Below are positions 5,501 through 5,635 of a DNA stretch of 5,635 nucleotides, in pieces. How positions within the stretch are numbered: the first letter of the stretch is position 1; each line of letters starts with the position of its first letter. The notes under the pieces were generated by a model. It was not told the DNA's origin. It was given only the letters and a program-made list of their open reading frames with translations, and did no database searches. The DNA lies in contig JACMLC010000194.1 of NCBI GenBank assembly GCA_014379795.1, forward strand, positions 1 to 5,635. The letters run 5' to 3'. The translations under genes and the position numbers were made by a program. This DNA comes from Pyrinomonadaceae bacterium. Lineage in GTDB: Bacteria; Acidobacteriota; Blastocatellia; Pyrinomonadales; Pyrinomonadaceae.

Positions 5501-5635
5501 TTGGCAGCAACGCATCCGGCCTCTCTTTCTCGATGATGGCCGCGACCGATTCCACCGTCAGCGGCTCGATATAAGTTTTATCTGCGGTCTCCGGGTCTGT
5601 CATGATCGTCGCCGGGTTCGAGTTGACCAGCACGA
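2550..5635 (-). CDS. carB: Carbamoyl-phosphate synthase large subunit, 5'-truncated by window edge
   Basis: CarB makes carbamoyl phosphate from bicarbonate, two ATP and ammonia channelled from the CarA glutaminase, feeding arginine and pyrimidine synthesis in the cytosol. 1027 residues are visible. By comparison with E. coli CarB (1073 aa) about 44 N-terminal residues lie beyond the right edge, so the first visible codon, GTG at 5633, is an internal valine and not a start. Visible-residue positions: first ATP-grasp domain at about 85-290, with R125 (IIRPSFTLGG), E171 (GWKEFELEV) and E255/N257/R259 (IEMNPRVSRSS); oligomerisation region about 350-490; second half opening with MILGSGPNRIGQGIEFDY near 511; second ATP-grasp with R663 (VRPSYVLGGRAM) and E789/N791/R793 (LEVNPRASRTVPF); C-terminal MGS-like allosteric domain about 890-1020 with TIGTA and NEGRPNI. 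All catalytic motifs are intact and the C-terminus is complete (TAA at 2552-2550). carA would be expected upstream, outside the window. Confidence 0.98.
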   Translation of the reverse strand, partial: VLVNSNPATIMTDPETADKTYIEPLTVESVAAIIEKERPDALLPTVGGQTALNLSVALSEAGVLERFGVEMIGASLEAIHIAEDRSLFKKAMDEAGLKMPRGGFAHSWNEAEVMVADTGYPAIIRPSFTLGGTGGGIAFNPEEFEEIVRGGLAASPVQEVLIEESILGWKEFELEVMRDLKDNVVIICSIENFDPMGVHTGDSITVAPAQTLSDVEYQNLRDMAIRCIRKVGVETGGSNIQFAVNPENGEVRVIEMNPRVSRSSALASKATGFPIAKIAAKLAVGYTLDEIPNDITKKTPASFEPTIDYVVAKIPKWAFEKFRDAEDVLGTQMKSVGEVMAIGRTFKEALFKGLRSLESVKPLRLRDVSDDELQRKLARPNSLRFSYLTYALQHGWTIAEIYRLSRIDPWFLEQLQDVMQIQKRIEGQRLEDLSPEVFRAAKEVALSDRRIAYLTGSTEAEVRATRKQLGIVPVYKRVDTCGAEFESYTPYLYSTYEEEDESAPTDNRKIMILGSGPNRIGQGIEFDYCCCHASFALRDAGFETIMVNCNPETVSTDYDTSDRLYFEPLTFEDVMNIIDVEKPEGVIVQFGGQTPLNLAMRLAEAGVPVIGTSPDSIDLAEDRKRFGALLNELGIPQPENGTAISEAEAREIAERIGYPVLVRPSYVLGGRAMAIVYDEESLDKYMRTAVDASPERPILIDKFLERAAEFDVDALADESACVIAGIQEHIEEAGIHSGDSSCVLPPVRIPPEHLETMQHYTRELARALRVCGLMNIQFAIKDDRVYVLEVNPRASRTVPFVSKATGVPLARIAALVMAGQSLADFDLPRELSVNRFFIKSPVFPFAKFPGVDPILSPEMHSTGEVMGVGDSFGEAYGKAMLSAGLELPPSGTAFISVNDADKGQAVVLARRLMRLGFSVVATIGTAARLREVGLKVETVFKVNEGRPNIVDNIKSGEIALIINTPLGRTSHFDEQAIRRAALQYNVPCVTTMTGAQAIVEAINARVTEDRIEVRSLQEMHAMSSSVG

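Overview
All protein-coding genes that I can support lie on the minus strand, so the window reads from its right edge to its left. In transcription order they are: most of carB (large subunit of carbamoyl-phosphate synthetase, 5' end cut by the right edge); a small CoA-binding Rossmann protein of the YccU/YneT type; a MogA/MoaB-family molybdopterin adenylyltransferase; a compact three-gene cassette (DUF433 antitoxin-like, DUF5615 PIN-like toxin-like, YgiT/MqsA-like small protein); and the first 83 codons of nuoA (respiratory complex I), cut by the left edge.

The window looks like a moderately GC-rich bacterial chromosome. carB, mog and nuoA are housekeeping genes, and nuoA with mog fits a respiring organism that uses molybdenum cofactor. 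The short CTTTGCG and CTGCCAACTGC repeats in the gaps, together with the DUF433/DUF5615 pair, would suit an Acidobacteriota-like or similar environmental genome. That placement is a weak inference from general resemblance.

Layout: 2550-5635 carB. 2395-2549 is a 155-bp gap with a structured CTTTGCG repeat and a 9-bp direct repeat. 1987-2394 is the CoA-binding protein. 1915-1986 is a 72-bp gap almost filled by CTGCCAACTGC-type direct and inverted repeats. 1417-1914 is mog. 1228-1416 is a 189-bp gap holding a possible gene relic and a candidate promoter for the cassette. 364-1227 is the cassette, whose three genes are joined by two 4-bp ATGA stop/start overlaps. 250-363 carries a good sigma70-type promoter for nuoA. 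1-249 is nuoA.

The part worth most attention is the accessory cassette. The middle gene, which should encode the nuclease-like toxin, is broken by an apparent one-base deletion in a short A run, with clear family sequence continuing in the next frame. The third gene has lost half of the usual paired-cysteine zinc ligands. Either the toxin arm is inactivated or the base is a sequencing error; the window alone cannot decide between them.
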